Positions 28,915 through 40,347 of a stretch of DNA of 64,000 bases are shown piece after piece. Numbering within the stretch: the stretch's first letter is position 1; each line of letters begins with the position of its first letter. The position numbers were made by a program, and so were the translations under genes. This stretch comes from Hyphomicrobiales bacterium. GTDB taxonomy: Bacteria; Pseudomonadota; Alphaproteobacteria; Rhizobiales; Xanthobacteraceae. The notes under the pieces are model-generated. The model was given only the letters and a program-made list of their open reading frames with translations, ran no database searches and was not told the DNA's origin. The DNA is taken from the NCBI GenBank assembly GCA_017305555.1, contig JAFKKM010000020.1, forward strand, positions 23,833-87,832, given 5' to 3'.

Positions 28915-29580
28915 TTATCTTTGCCTCGCTCCTCTCGGCCTCAGCGCCGGATGGTCCTCCTCCACCAGCAGGTTGGCGTCGATCACGAGGTCGAGCGCCT
29001 CCTGCGGGGCGCGGTCGATGTCGACGCCGCCGTGATTCATCTCTTTCAACGCGCCGCGGATGGCTTCTTCGCGCGAGGCCCATTCGAATCCGGTCATCCC
29101 GCGCCCCGGCGATCGGAATCTGCCGCGCCGTCCCATCGCTTCGAGCCGCGCCATCTTCAGCACCTGAAGCGCCTGCATCAGCTTGTCGAGATCGACGCCC
29201 GGCGTTTCTTCCAGTTCGTGGATCATGCGCTCGGCGAGCGCCCGCAGCCGCTCCGCCAGCTTGCGCAGTTTCTGGCGCCGTCCATGGCGGGCGGTCGGGA
29301 TCATGTCCCAGGGGCGCGGCGCATTAAGCGGCCGCTGCCAGCCAAAGTCGCGCTTCCAGCCAGTGATGTTGCTGTGGGGGATGCCGACCTTCAAACCGAT
29401 CTCGCGATAGCTCAGCCCGGTGGTCTCCACGAGGTGGCGTACTCTCGCGACCGTCAGATCGGTGTGGATGCGCCGCTGGACCGGCGGCCGGGGACCGGCG
29501 ATCGCGGGCGGCCCCTCCGTGGGTTCGTCGGGTTGGACGCGGAGCCGGGTGAGGACGGGTGAGATGTGTGGCAGGACCAT
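28915..29580 (-). CDS. Helix-turn-helix protein of unknown function
   Basis: The 221-residue protein has a probable HTH at residues 43-76 (TVARVRHLVETTGLSYREIGLKVGIPHSN, then ITGWKRDFGW), resembling the DNA-binding modules of small terminases and resolvases. A basic region (ARHGRRQKLRKLAERLRALAERM), a helical segment and an Arg/Gly-rich stretch follow. I do not recognise a named family. The ATG at 29580 has no obvious ribosome site, but an AT-rich palindrome (29587-29604) lies just upstream and could be its own operator. Its stop is 8 bases from the convergent methyltransferase gene. Confidence 0.65.
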   Translation of the reverse strand: MVLPHISPVLTRLRVQPDEPTEGPPAIAGPRPPVQRRIHTDLTVARVRHLVETTGLSYREIGLKVGIPHSNITGWKRDFGWQRPLNAPRPWDMIPTARHGRRQKLRKLAERLRALAERMIHELEETPGVDLDKLMQALQVLKMARLEAMGRRGRFRSPGRGMTGFEWASREEAIRGALKEMNHGGVDIDRAPQEALDLVIDANLLVEEDHPALRPRGARQR

Positions 29581-29586
29581 ATTTCG

Positions 29587-29604
29587 GAATATAATCCTAT
29601 ATTC
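29587..29604. promoter_or_regulatory. AT-rich palindrome before the HTH gene (possible autoregulatory operator)
   Basis: GAATATA-ATCC-TATATTC has 7-bp perfect arms and ends 6 bases upstream of the start codon of the minus-strand HTH gene. It is strikingly AT-rich for this genome and overlaps the region where the promoter or ribosome site must lie. Confidence 0.45.
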
Positions 29605-29650
29605 GTCTCAAGGCAAGCTGGATCGATGATTAAAGGGGCGCTATCCCGGT

Positions 29651-29765
29651 CGTCCCCGCGCAGGCGGGGACCCATAACCCCTGGCATTGGTGATCATAAA
29701 ATACCCCACCCAAGGTGATTGAGCCGAACCGCTGCGGCGTATGGGTCCCCGCCTGCGCGGGGACG
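29651..29765. repeat. Dispersed repeat family C, copy 1 (26-bp inverted pair)
   Basis: CGTCCCCGCGCAGGCGGGG plus ACCCATA at 29651-29676 returns as an exact complement at 29740-29765, with 63 bases between. Each arm also contains its own short hairpin (CCCCGC/GCGGGG). Related copies lie at 46711-46737 and 63639-63765. Confidence 0.85.
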
Positions 29766-29884
29766 ACGATCTTCGTGTTGAACGTCGGCGCACAACACGA
29801 ATTTTCGCTTTGAAACCAAGGATGACCGTTGAGGCGAAACGGCCTCAATGGCATCGGAACGCTATTCAACCGGCCAAAACAATT

Positions 29885-29909
29885 CGGGCGCCGCAGTGAG
29901 CGGCGCCCG
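29885..29909 (-). terminator. Terminator of the ATPase zeta-subunit gene
   Basis: A perfect 10-bp stem (CGGGCGCCGC/GCGGCGCCCG) with a 5-base loop is followed on the minus strand by AATTGTTTT, about 40 bases after the stop of the zeta gene. Confidence 0.78.
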
Positions 29910-29950
29910 GATCGATTCTTCTCAGGGGGTGAGGGCTCAGATGCCGGCCG

Positions 29951-30268
29951 TCAGATGCCCGCCTTCACCTGGGCGATGGCTTCGGCCATCAGCTGGTCCA
30001 TCTTGGCGCGGACCTGCTGTTCGGTGACGTCCTTGCCGGCGAGGTCGGTCGAGACCTTGCGCAGCACGTCCTTGTCACCGGCTTCCTCGAAGTCCGCAGC
30101 GACAACGTCCTTGGCGTAGGCGGCGGCCTCGTCGCCGTTTTTGCCGAGCTGTTCCGCGGCCCACAGGCCGAGCAGCTTGTTGCGACGGGCTTCGGCCTTG
30201 AACTTCTGCTCCTCGTCGAGGGCAAACTTCTTTTCGAAACCTTCCTGGCGCTTGTCGAAGGTCGTCAT
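29951..30268 (-). CDS. F1-ATPase inhibitor subunit zeta (DUF1476)
   Basis: This 105-residue, mostly helical cytosolic protein belongs to the alphaproteobacterial zeta family, which blocks rotation of the F1 motor to limit ATP hydrolysis. The N-terminal inhibitory segment is FDKRQEGFEKKFALDEEQKF. The four-helix part includes ARRNKLLGLWAAEQLG, AAAYAKDVVAADFEEAG and DVTEQQVRAKMDQLMAEA. The ATG at 30268 starts the family-typical MTTFDKRQEGFE. It is divergent from the purC gene. Confidence 0.92.
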   Translation of the reverse strand: MTTFDKRQEGFEKKFALDEEQKFKAEARRNKLLGLWAAEQLGKNGDEAAAYAKDVVAADFEEAGDKDVLRKVSTDLAGKDVTEQQVRAKMDQLMAEAIAQVKAGI

Positions 30269-30581
30269 GATTCGGGTTCCGATCCTGTTTCGGGCCGTTG
30301 TGGCCGCATTGCGGGGAGTGGTCCGCGAGCATAGATAATTGGCGAACAAGGCCGAAACAACGGCACCCGAAGTCGCAGGCTCCGATGGATGGGTCAGGTA
30401 TAACTGGCCGGCGAACGAGGGGATCGATTGTACTCAGGCGACCGATCAGGTAGGTTCGGCCCTAGGTCCGGTTCTTGTTCTGTTTCGCATTTCCGGTCTT
30501 CACGGCAGCTCCGTCGTGGATCGCCTCTTTCATACGGAGCACACCCCTCCCATGGATTTCAACAACACACGGTACATCCCC

Positions 30582-31349
30582 ATGAGCCGTCGGCGTCGCA
30601 TTTATGAAGGCAAGGCCAAGGTCCTGTACGAAGGCCCCGAGCCGGGAACCCTGATCCAGCACTTCAAGGATGACGCCACCGCGTTCAATGCCAAGAAACA
30701 CCAGGTGATCGAGGGCAAGGGCGTCCTCAACAACCGGATTTCGGAATACATCTTCCAGCATCTGAACGACATCGGCGTGCCGACCCATTTCATCCGCCGG
30801 CTCAACATGCGCGAGCAGTTGATCCGCGAGGTCGAGATCGTGCCGCTCGAGGTGGTGGTGCGCAATGTCGCCGCTGGTTCGCTATCGCAGCGGCTCGGGA
30901 TCGAGGAGGGCACGCAGCTGCCGCGCTCGATCATCGAGTTCTATTACAAGAACGATCAGCTCAACGATCCGATGGTGTCCGAAGAACACATCACCGCGTT
31001 CGGCTGGGCGACGCCGCAGGAGATCGACGACATCATGGCGCTGGCGATCCGCGTCAATGATTTCCTCTCCGGGCTGTTCCTCGGCATCGGCATCCGCCTC
31101 GTCGACTTCAAGATGGAGTGCGGCCGGCTGTTCGAGAACGACATGATGCGGATCATCGTCGCCGATGAAATTTCCCCCGACTCATGCCGGTTGTGGGATG
31201 TGAAGTCGAACGAGAAGCTCGACAAGGACCGCTTCCGCCGCGATCTCGGCGGGCTGATCGAAGCCTATACCGACGTCGCCAAGCGGCTCGGCATTCTGGC
31301 GGAAAACGAACGGCCGGTGGGTGCCGGCCCGGTATTGGTGAAAGGGTGA
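30582..31349 (+). CDS. purC: Phosphoribosylaminoimidazole-succinocarboxamide synthase (SAICAR synthetase)
   Basis: PurC joins aspartate to CAIR in de novo purine synthesis. The 255-residue product starts [22 protein letters not shown] and carries [19 protein letters not shown], the signature [36 protein letters not shown] and [15 protein letters not shown]. The ATG at 30582 matches the usual family start. An ATG at 30552 with GGAG upstream would add ten residues and cannot be excluded. purS follows after 7 bases. Confidence 0.96.
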   Translation: MSRRRRIYEGKAKVLYEGPEPGTLIQHFKDDATAFNAKKHQVIEGKGVLNNRISEYIFQHLNDIGVPTHFIRRLNMREQLIREVEIVPLEVVVRNVAAGSLSQRLGIEEGTQLPRSIIEFYYKNDQLNDPMVSEEHITAFGWATPQEIDDIMALAIRVNDFLSGLFLGIGIRLVDFKMECGRLFENDMMRIIVADEISPDSCRLWDVKSNEKLDKDRFRRDLGGLIEAYTDVAKRLGILAENERPVGAGPVLVKG

Positions 31350-31356
31350 GGCTGCC

Positions 31357-31599
31357 GTGAAAGCGCGTGTGACGGTGACACTGAAGAACGGCATTCTCGA
31401 CCCGCAGGGCAAGGCGATCGAAGGCGCGCTGAAATCGCTCGGCGTCGATGGCATCGCCAGCGTGCGGCAGGGCAAGGTGTTCGACATCGAACTCGCCGGC
31501 GCCGACAAGGCCAAGGCCGAAGCGGCGTTGAAGGACGCCGCCGACAAGCTGCTCGCGAATACCGTCATCGAGAACTATCGGGTCGAAGTGCTGAGCTAG
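31357..31599 (+). CDS. purS: Phosphoribosylformylglycinamidine synthase subunit PurS
   Basis: The 80-residue PurS bridges the glutaminase PurQ and synthase PurL in the three-part FGAM synthase. The sequence [28 protein letters not shown] and [11 protein letters not shown] is typical, and the length fits. It starts with GTG, 7 bases after purC, and ends 10 bases before the purQ start, so the three genes form an operon. Confidence 0.95.
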   Translation: MKARVTVTLKNGILDPQGKAIEGALKSLGVDGIASVRQGKVFDIELAGADKAKAEAALKDAADKLLANTVIENYRVEVLS

Positions 31600-31609
31600 G
31601 TTGCTGCTG

Positions 31610-32311
31610 ATGAAATCCGCCGTTCTCGTCTTCCCCGGCATCAATCGCGAACGCGATATGGCGCGCACGCTTAAGCTGGTGTCGGGCCATGAGCCCGCGA
31701 TGGTGTGGCACGCCGAAACTTCACTGCCCAAGGGCACCGATCTGGTGGTGCTGCCCGGCGGCTTCTCTTACGGCGATTACTTGCGTTGCGGCGCCATCGC
31801 CGCGCGCTCGCCGGTGATGGACGCGGTGCGCAAGTTCGCGGCCGACGGCGGCCTTGTGCTCGGCGTCTGCAACGGCTTCCAGATCCTGTGTGAGACCGGG
31901 CTGTTGCCGGGCATCCTGATGCGCAACGCACGGCTCAAGTTCATCTGTCACGACGTGCATCTGCGCGTCGAGCGCTCCGATACGCCGTTCACGCGCGGCT
32001 ACAATGCCGGGCAGGTGATCCGGGTGCCGGTGGCGCACGGCGAGGGCAACTACGCGGCCGACGCGGAGACGATCAAGCGGCTCGAAGGCGATGGCCGCGT
32101 GCTCTATCGCTACTGCTCGGCGAGCGGTGAAGTTGGCGACACCCACAACATCAACGGCGCGGCGCAGTCGATTGCCGGCATCGTCAACGAGCGTGGCAAC
32201 GTGCTCGGCATGATGCCGCATCCGGAAAACCACGTCGAAGACATCATGGGCTGCACCGACGGCCGCGGCCTGTTCGCCGGCCTCGCGGCGCATCTGGAGC
32301 GGGCGGCCTGA
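31610..32311 (+). CDS. purQ: Phosphoribosylformylglycinamidine synthase glutaminase PurQ
   Basis: PurQ is the class I glutamine amidotransferase that supplies ammonia to PurL. The 233-residue product has the nucleophile-Cys motif [10 protein letters not shown], the oxyanion segment [13 protein letters not shown], the His/Glu pair in [11 protein letters not shown], and starts [16 protein letters not shown]. The ATG at 31610 fits homologues; an in-frame TTG three codons upstream is less likely. purL does not follow directly: a P450 and a thioesterase gene intervene. Confidence 0.96.
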   Translation: MKSAVLVFPGINRERDMARTLKLVSGHEPAMVWHAETSLPKGTDLVVLPGGFSYGDYLRCGAIAARSPVMDAVRKFAADGGLVLGVCNGFQILCETGLLPGILMRNARLKFICHDVHLRVERSDTPFTRGYNAGQVIRVPVAHGEGNYAADAETIKRLEGDGRVLYRYCSASGEVGDTHNINGAAQSIAGIVNERGNVLGMMPHPENHVEDIMGCTDGRGLFAGLAAHLERAA

Positions 32312-32524
32312 CGCCGCCGAGGATGTTGTCGACACACAGGCATCCTCATGTCTCTCCTGAATGACCGGTGGTGATTGTGGCGCCATGGCTGTGGCGTCAT
32401 GGGCCGGGCACATTCAGCGTGAAGTATAGAGGGGACTGGAACTGATCCGCACGCTCCGGTGGCTGTGTACTCGACGGGTGTTTCGCTGACCGAGCGGCGT
32501 CGGCCCAGGGGAGATCGTGAAACC

Positions 32525-33745
32525 ATGGTCGAGGTGCGCGATTTCGATATTCTTACGCCTGGATTTCACGCGAATCCTTTTCCCACGCTCGACCGAATGC
32601 GAGCCGAGGGTCCGATCGTTCGTATGAAGCTGCCCATCATTGGGCGCACATACCTTGCCGTCACACATGACACTTGCGCTGCCTTGTTGAAGGATCATGA
32701 GAACTTCGCGCGCGACCCCGCCAACGCGGGGAGCAGAACACAAGCGCGGATACTAAGGGTCTTGCCAAGGACGATCGGCCTGCTTGCGCTCAACATGCTT
32801 GGCCACGACGATCCTGAACACCGCCGCCTGCGCGGTCTCGTCGATCAGGCGTTCATGCGCCGCACGATCGAGGCGATGAGGCCGATGATTTCCGACATCG
32901 CCGACCGGCTTCTCGACAGATTGAAGGGAAGAACAGAAGTCGATCTCATGGCCGAATTCTGCCGGGATCTGCCGCTTTCGGTCATCTGCGCAATGCTCGG
33001 CCTGCCGGATCAAGACCATGATCGGTTCAAGAATTGGCTGGGCCGGCTGACCGATACCGCCAACATGGGTGCGGTCATCCGCGCCATGCCCGGTGTGATC
33101 AGCGTGGTCCGCTACCTGCGCCGTGTTTCGAGACCGGCAGGCGGCGCGCTGCCTGGCGGACTGATTGCCGAGCTTCGCGATGCGGAACGCGATGGCCAGT
33201 CGCTCAGTGAGGACGAACTGGTCTCGATGATTTTTCTATTGTTCGGTGCGGGCCAGGAAACCACGACCCATTTGATTTCGGGTGGCCTCTTTGCCCTGTT
33301 GTCGCATGAGGATCAACTCAGTCAGATTCACCGTGATCCGGGATTGATACCGACCTGTGTGGAGGAATGTCTGCGCTACGTGTCGCCGGTCCAGATGACG
33401 AAGCCACGCTTCGTGACTCGCGATCTGGTCTGGCAGGGCCGGCAATTTCGTCGCGGCGAGATGTTTGCCGGATTCCTCGCAGCCGCAAACTGTGATCCTG
33501 CCCGGTTTGAGCATCCTCATGATTTCGACATCACGCGACACCCCAACCCGCATCTTTCCTTTGGAACAGGGGTGCATTTCTGCCTTGGTTTCCAACTTGC
33601 TCGCGCGGAGGCGGCCATTGCGTTCGAACGCATCCTGGCGCGTTATCCGAATATGCGGCTCGTCGGGCAGGAGCGGAAGATCGAGTGGCGGAAGCGCCTC
33701 GGGATACGCGCGCTGGCACGGCTGCCGGTACGACTTGTGGCTTAA
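32525..33745 (+). CDS. Cytochrome P450
   Basis: This 406-residue soluble bacterial-class P450 would hydroxylate an unknown substrate using electrons from a ferredoxin. It shows the I-helix oxygen-activation motif LLFGAGQETTTH, the K-helix ExxR in VEECLRYVSP and the heme-Cys motif SFGTGVHFCLGFQLAR. The MLGHDDPEHRRLRGLVDQAF segment is the usual C-helix region. The ATG at 32525 follows GGGGAGA. No ferredoxin or reductase gene is adjacent. Its position between purQ and purL suggests an inserted cargo gene or a local rearrangement rather than a purine role. Confidence 0.93.
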   Translation: MVEVRDFDILTPGFHANPFPTLDRMRAEGPIVRMKLPIIGRTYLAVTHDTCAALLKDHENFARDPANAGSRTQARILRVLPRTIGLLALNMLGHDDPEHRRLRGLVDQAFMRRTIEAMRPMISDIADRLLDRLKGRTEVDLMAEFCRDLPLSVICAMLGLPDQDHDRFKNWLGRLTDTANMGAVIRAMPGVISVVRYLRRVSRPAGGALPGGLIAELRDAERDGQSLSEDELVSMIFLLFGAGQETTTHLISGGLFALLSHEDQLSQIHRDPGLIPTCVEECLRYVSPVQMTKPRFVTRDLVWQGRQFRRGEMFAGFLAAANCDPARFEHPHDFDITRHPNPHLSFGTGVHFCLGFQLARAEAAIAFERILARYPNMRLVGQERKIEWRKRLGIRALARLPVRLVA

Positions 33746-33776
33746 CGCGGTGCCGGCACCGCGTTTGGGTCGCCGG

Positions 33777-34238
33777 TTATGCAGGCTTCCGCTTCACCTT
33801 TTTGATAGTGGCGGAGAAGGTGAACAGCATCCGCTCGCCACACCGCAGCGTGCCGCGCAGGAAGATCAGCGAGCCGCCTGCGCGGGTCACTTCGCCGTCG
33901 CAATCGATGCGGTCGCCTTCGCGGGCGGCGTCGAGGAAATCGCAGGCGAAGGAGATGGTGACGCCGGGGCCCTCGAGATGCTCGCGGGCGAGCGCGAACA
34001 GGCAATAGTCGGCGAAGGTCATGTAGCAGCCGCCGTGAACGTTGCGCATCCCGTTGAGGTGCTTGGCCTCGACCCGAAAAGCGCAGCGGACGGTGCCGTC
34101 ATCCTCGATCTTGTGCCAGAACGGGCCGTTGTTGGATTCGAAGGAATCCCGCTTCCAGGTCCGCCAACCGGCGAATTCGCCCTCGGTCTCGATATGGACG
34201 GCCCGTTTCAGCGGGGTGGAGATGGCGATATTGTCCAC
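33777..34238 (-). CDS. PaaI-family hotdog thioesterase
   Basis: This 153-residue hotdog protein has the family motif NVHGGCYMTFADYCLFALA, in which the HGG turn and the Asp of FADY are the expected active-site region. The strands VTISFACDFLDAAREGDRIDCDGEV and GGSLIFLRGTLRCGERMLFTFSATIKKV follow. It starts with GTG (34238) and is divergent from purL. The substrate is unknown. It shares only modest resemblance to the thioesterase at 5486-5950, so the two are not recent duplicates. Confidence 0.84.
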   Translation of the reverse strand: MDNIAISTPLKRAVHIETEGEFAGWRTWKRDSFESNNGPFWHKIEDDGTVRCAFRVEAKHLNGMRNVHGGCYMTFADYCLFALAREHLEGPGVTISFACDFLDAAREGDRIDCDGEVTRAGGSLIFLRGTLRCGERMLFTFSATIKKVKRKPA

Positions 34239-34399
34239 GGATCGAAAGCTCCCAGCAAAGTGCGTCGCGGAGGGTTAAATCCGATCCTTGGCGATTGTGC
34301 AAACCCCGCCGCGCCATGGGCAGAGCGGGAAAAGCTGCATAGGGGCTTTTTTCCCCGGCACGATCTCCTTAATAAGGGGCACCTGCCATAAAGACGTGC

Positions 34400-36610
<2,211 letters not shown>

Positions 36611-36643
36611 CGGTTTTCGTCGGTTGTCATTGACCTCTCAATT

Positions 36644-36732
36644 GTCATGGCCGGGCTCGTCCCGGCCATCCACGTCTTCCTTGTTACGATGCAGTCAAGA
36701 CGTGGGTGGCCGGAATAAATCCGGCCATGACG
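36644..36732. repeat. Dispersed palindromic repeat family D, copy 1
   Basis: The unit begins GTCATGGCCGGGCTCGTCCC and ends with GGCCGGAATAAATCCGGCCATGAC, so its two ends are complementary; an internal pair CACGTCTT/AAGACGTG strengthens the fold. A second copy lies at 46790-46882. It fills the gap between purL and a convergent transporter gene. Confidence 0.82.
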
Positions 36733-36744
36733 GAAGTTCGTCTC

Positions 36745-38082
36745 TCAGGATGACGTCGCCGGATATTCGTTGCTGATATCCTTGCCGGTGTAGTCGATCA
36801 TCGTCGCGGTGGCGATCAGGCTGACCACCGCGCAAGCGGCGATATAGATCGCAATCGCATAAGATGATTTGTAGGCGCCGAACAGCCAGGTCGCGATCAG
36901 CGGCGCAGGGCCGCCCGCGATGACCGACGCGAGCTGATAGCCGAGCGATGCGCCGCTGTAGCGCAGCCGTCCCGTGAAGCTCTCGGCGATCAGGGCGGCC
37001 TGCGGTCCGTACATCATGTCATGCGGGATCAGCGACAGCACGATGGCAAGGAAGATGATCCACGCCACGCCGGTGTTCACCATGCCGAAGTAGATGAAGC
37101 CGAACGCGCCGGTTACCGCCGCGCCGATCATATACATCGCCTTGCGACCGATCTTGTCGGAGAGGTGGCCGAAGATCGGAATCGAGAAGAACGACACCAC
37201 CGATGCCGCCAGCACCGCCATTAGCAGGAAGTCACGCGAGACATGCAGCGTTCCGACGCCATAGGCGAAGATGAAGGCGGTGAAGATGTAGAACGGCGCT
37301 TGCTCGGCCATGCGCGCGAAAGCGCACTGGATGATTTCCAGCGGCTGCCGCCGGATCACCTCGAGGATCGGCGTGCGCTCGATTCGGCGTTCGGCAAGCA
37401 GCCGACTGAACACCGGTGTTTCCAGAATCCCGAGGCGGATATAGAGGCCGATTGCTACCAGTATCAGGCTGAGGATGAACGGCACCCGCCAGCCCCAGGC
37501 GAGGAATTGCGCGCCGGACATCTGGCTGACAGCGAGGACCGCGAGATTGGCGAGAAACAATCCGCACGGCACGCCGAATTGCGGCCACGATGCAACGAAC
37601 CCGCGCGAGCCATTGGTGCGGGCCCATTCCATCGATAGCAGCACCGAGCCACCCCATTCGCCGCCGACGCCGACGCCCTGAATGAAGCGCAGCACCGTGA
37701 GCAGCACCGCACCCCAGATGCCGATGGTGGCGTAGGTCGGGACCAGCGCGACCGCGAAGGTGGCTAGTCCCATCAGCAGCAGCGTCGCGATCAAGGTGGA
37801 CTTGCGGCCGATCCGATCGCCGTAATGTCCGAAGATCGCCGCGCCGATCGGGCGGGCGATAAAGCCGACCGCGTAGATCGCGAAAGCTTCCAGCGTGCCG
37901 ACCCAGGGATCGGAATGCGGAAAGAACAGCTTCGCGAAGACCAGTCCGGTGACTGTGCTGTAGAGGAAGAAATCGTACCACTCGATCGCCGTGCCGACCG
38001 TAGAGGCGATGACAGCCCGACGCAACTGGATACGATGTTCGGAAGCGGAAAGGAGCGCCGAGGCGCTGTCTGTGGAGGTCAT
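36745..38082 (-). CDS. MFS transporter of the metabolite:H+ symporter (MHS) family
   Basis: The 445-residue protein has 12 predicted helices and MHS signatures: VGTAIEWYDFFLYSTVTGLVF in helix 1, AVGFIARPIGAAIFGHYGDRIGRKSTL between helices 2 and 3, and RFIQGVGVGGEWGGSVLL in helix 4. FGHLSDKIGRKAMY repeats the loop motif in the second half. Relatives import organic acids, proline/betaine or shikimate with protons; the substrate cannot be told here. No catabolic genes are adjacent. Confidence 0.9.
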   Translation of the reverse strand: MTSTDSASALLSASEHRIQLRRAVIASTVGTAIEWYDFFLYSTVTGLVFAKLFFPHSDPWVGTLEAFAIYAVGFIARPIGAAIFGHYGDRIGRKSTLIATLLLMGLATFAVALVPTYATIGIWGAVLLTVLRFIQGVGVGGEWGGSVLLSMEWARTNGSRGFVASWPQFGVPCGLFLANLAVLAVSQMSGAQFLAWGWRVPFILSLILVAIGLYIRLGILETPVFSRLLAERRIERTPILEVIRRQPLEIIQCAFARMAEQAPFYIFTAFIFAYGVGTLHVSRDFLLMAVLAASVVSFFSIPIFGHLSDKIGRKAMYMIGAAVTGAFGFIYFGMVNTGVAWIIFLAIVLSLIPHDMMYGPQAALIAESFTGRLRYSGASLGYQLASVIAGGPAPLIATWLFGAYKSSYAIAIYIAACAVVSLIATATMIDYTGKDISNEYPATSS

Positions 38083-38248
38083 AGCGTTTCTCCGGATGAG
38101 CAGCGGCGTGGGAGCCGATCACCGTTCACTCTGGGAAACGCCGCGACATAATTTTTGATGGAACACGGTTGCCGCGATCCCGTTCCATCCCGATTTCGTT
38201 TGTCCGATCACATCTTTGTAAGTGAAACGTCTTACAATTCGTGGCGCC

Positions 38249-39436
38249 CTACAGCACACGCTGCGATCCTGGAATCATCCGCAGCAATCGCGTTGCGATC
38301 CAGCTTGTCGCCATCGTCACCACAAAGGCGATCAGCGCCTTGACGATCGCGGGCCAGCCGAAATCGAACAGCCAATACTGAATCCACAACACGAACGCGT
38401 AATGCACCAGGAAGATGCCATAGGCGTCGTTCTGCATCGGATCGAGAATGCTCCAGCCCTCGCGTTTGAGGCGCATGAAGAAGGCGAGGATGGTGAACAT
38501 CATTCCCGCGCTGAAGATCACGAACAGGACGCTGTAGCTGGCCTCGTACCACATCGGCAGCGTGTCGGGATTGTCGAGGATTCCGCGCTTGATGTAGATC
38601 AGGCCCCATAACCCTGCGTAGGGGATCAGGGTGACGATGCCCCAGCCCACCCAACTCGAATTGGCGAGACGTCCTTCGGCGGCGAGCACGCCTTCGCTGA
38701 AACGGCCGGCGCCGATGCCGGCACCGATAAAGAAATACAGTGCGTAGAGCAGGACGCGGCTCGCCTGCACCGAGAACGGGCCCCACTCGAACCAGTAACT
38801 CGGACCGAAGATCAGCCGCATCGGCACGTAGGCGATGCCCGTCACGAGGACAAGGACGAGGAAGAAGATCGCAGGGTGCTTGAAGCCGCGCACCGAGAGG
38901 CGGTTGATCCAGAACAGCGAGTTCGAGCTGATACGAAACAGCGCGCCGGCGGCGAGATCGAACAGCAACAGCACCCAGACGAACCACACCGGGCCGCTCG
39001 GCCATGGCCCGTCGGTGACCATGTTCCACCAGAAGGCGCTGAAGCGTAGGTCCGGATGCTCGCGCAATGCCAGTGCGTAGTAGGCAATCGGGATCACCGT
39101 GAGCGCGGCGATGACGAACGGCAGTCCAAGCCGCAGCAGCCGGTCGAATGCGAAGACGCCGGGCACGCGGCGGGCGAGGCTCGGCCACACGAACAGGCCC
39201 GACAGAAAGAAGAACATCGCCATGAAGAAACTGTCGGTGGCGAGCACGACCATGTCGAAGCCGATCCACGACTTGGGATCGGTGTGTCCGAAATAGGTAT
39301 ACGGAATCACGGCGTGGTGGATGACGACCACCACGGTGAGGAATGTCCGCGCGCGATCGAGCGCCAGGTTGCGGCCGTGCGCCTTGGGTGCGATCTCGGA
39401 GGCGACTTCAGGCGCCGGATGGGCAATCGATTTCAT
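38249..39436 (-). CDS. Membrane acyltransferase family 3 (OpgC-like) protein
   Basis: The 395-residue integral membrane protein has about ten helices. It opens with [24 protein letters not shown], the usual first helix with a His that is conserved in acyltransferase-3 proteins, followed by [18 protein letters not shown] and [11 protein letters not shown]. It ends with [19 protein letters not shown], the common FLVH helix. These enzymes O-acylate or succinylate glycans or lipids. The acceptor is unknown, and no glucan genes lie nearby. Confidence 0.84.
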   Translation of the reverse strand: MKSIAHPAPEVASEIAPKAHGRNLALDRARTFLTVVVVIHHAVIPYTYFGHTDPKSWIGFDMVVLATDSFFMAMFFFLSGLFVWPSLARRVPGVFAFDRLLRLGLPFVIAALTVIPIAYYALALREHPDLRFSAFWWNMVTDGPWPSGPVWFVWVLLLFDLAAGALFRISSNSLFWINRLSVRGFKHPAIFFLVLVLVTGIAYVPMRLIFGPSYWFEWGPFSVQASRVLLYALYFFIGAGIGAGRFSEGVLAAEGRLANSSWVGWGIVTLIPYAGLWGLIYIKRGILDNPDTLPMWYEASYSVLFVIFSAGMMFTILAFFMRLKREGWSILDPMQNDAYGIFLVHYAFVLWIQYWLFDFGWPAIVKALIAFVVTMATSWIATRLLRMIPGSQRVL

Positions 39437-39543
39437 GCGGCCTCTTGCGCAGCGCGGCGGGGTGTTTCGCGACCGCCCCTGACAGCCACGGGAACCATGT
39501 TTCAGGGCGGGTGTTATCGCATGAGAATCCTGGAGAGCAACAG

Positions 39544-39717
39544 ATGAGTATTCTCAAGTGGGCCCTGATCTTTCTCGTGGTCTCGATCGTTGCCGGATTG
39601 CTGGGTTTCACCGGCGTCTCCGCGGCATCCGCCGATATCGCGCGCGTGCTGTTCTACATCTTCGTTGTGATCTTCCTGGTGCTGCTGATTCTGGGATTGA
39701 CGATCTTTCGCGCATAG
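39544..39717 (+). CDS. DUF1328 small membrane protein (YtjA-like)
   Basis: The 57-residue protein consists of two membrane helices: [23 protein letters not shown] and [20 protein letters not shown]. It matches the DUF1328 family, found across proteobacteria and often stress-associated, without proven function. The ATG at 39544 follows GGAGAG at 6-base spacing and gives the family start [11 protein letters not shown] terminator hairpin lies about 50 bases downstream. Confidence 0.88.
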   Translation: MSILKWALIFLVVSIVAGLLGFTGVSAASADIARVLFYIFVVIFLVLLILGLTIFRA

Positions 39718-39766
39718 CCGGCGGTCCCTTCGTGGGATCGCCCCGGCCAGAATGTTCGATGTCATC

Positions 39767-39801
39767 CGGCCCCGGGGAGAGCATCTCCGGGGCCGTTCTT
39801 T
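39767..39801 (+). terminator. Terminator after the DUF1328 gene
   Basis: A 9-bp stem (CGGCCCCGG/CCGGGGCCG) is followed by TTCTTT, 50 bases after the DUF1328 stop and before the convergent DUF427 gene. Confidence 0.7.
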
Positions 39802-39839
39802 GGTGAAGGGAAATGCTGTGCCGGCGTCGGTCGAGGCGA

Positions 39840-40205
39840 TCAGGCCGCCGGCAGTTCCTCGATGGTGACCTTGTCGGGATAGAACGCCAGATGGCCGGCG
39901 ATCTCGGCCATCGCGGGGTAGGGCGTCTCGTAGCTCCAGATGGCGTTGTCGAGGATCGTCGCATCGGTCCGGATGCTGAAGTAGCTGGCGTCGCCCTTGT
40001 AGGGGCAATGCGTCACCCGGTCGGTCCGCACCAGCCGCGCGGCGTCGGCATCGGCGCGCGGGATATAATAGACCGCCGGATAGGTCGCCTCCCGCAACGT
40101 CAGCGCGCGGGCGGTATCGGCGATCACCACGCCGCCGGCCGAGACGCGGATGCGCTTGGCGGCGGGCTCAATGGTGATGGGATGGTCGGGACCGGGAAGT
40201 TTCAT
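39840..40205 (-). CDS. DUF427 domain protein
   Basis: The 121-residue cytosolic protein matches DUF427: RIRVSAGGVVIADTARALTLREA, YPAVYYIPRADADAARLVRT, the conserved HCPYKGDASYFSI segment and AIWSYETPYPAMAEIAGHLAFY near the end. The fold is a small beta-barrel of unknown activity. The ATG at 40205 follows GAGG at about 6 bases; another ATG lies four codons upstream. It is divergent from bolA. Confidence 0.88.
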   Translation of the reverse strand: MKLPGPDHPITIEPAAKRIRVSAGGVVIADTARALTLREATYPAVYYIPRADADAARLVRTDRVTHCPYKGDASYFSIRTDATILDNAIWSYETPYPAMAEIAGHLAFYPDKVTIEELPAA

Positions 40206-40347
40206 CGGCAACCTCATGAGGCGTGGCCCCGATGCCGCAGGCGATCAGGCGCGCTATTGACGGTGAATCGGATATAGTCACCCCAACACGCCGGAAACAG
40301 GGCCGCGTCAGGTCGCGGATCGCCGTCCGGCTGCCTGGAGAAGTGTG

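Larger units (their letters stand above)
29605..29950. other. Intergenic region with repeat family C and a terminator
   Basis: This 346-base gap contains the inverted pair of repeat family C (29651-29765) and the terminator of the ATPase zeta gene (29885-29909). I see no gene. Confidence 0.6.

Noticed and set aside
34327..34355. GGGAAAAGC/GCTTTTTTCCC hairpin before purL as an attenuator or riboswitch
   Set aside because: The stem needs bulged bases, and no conserved purine-riboswitch core is visible.
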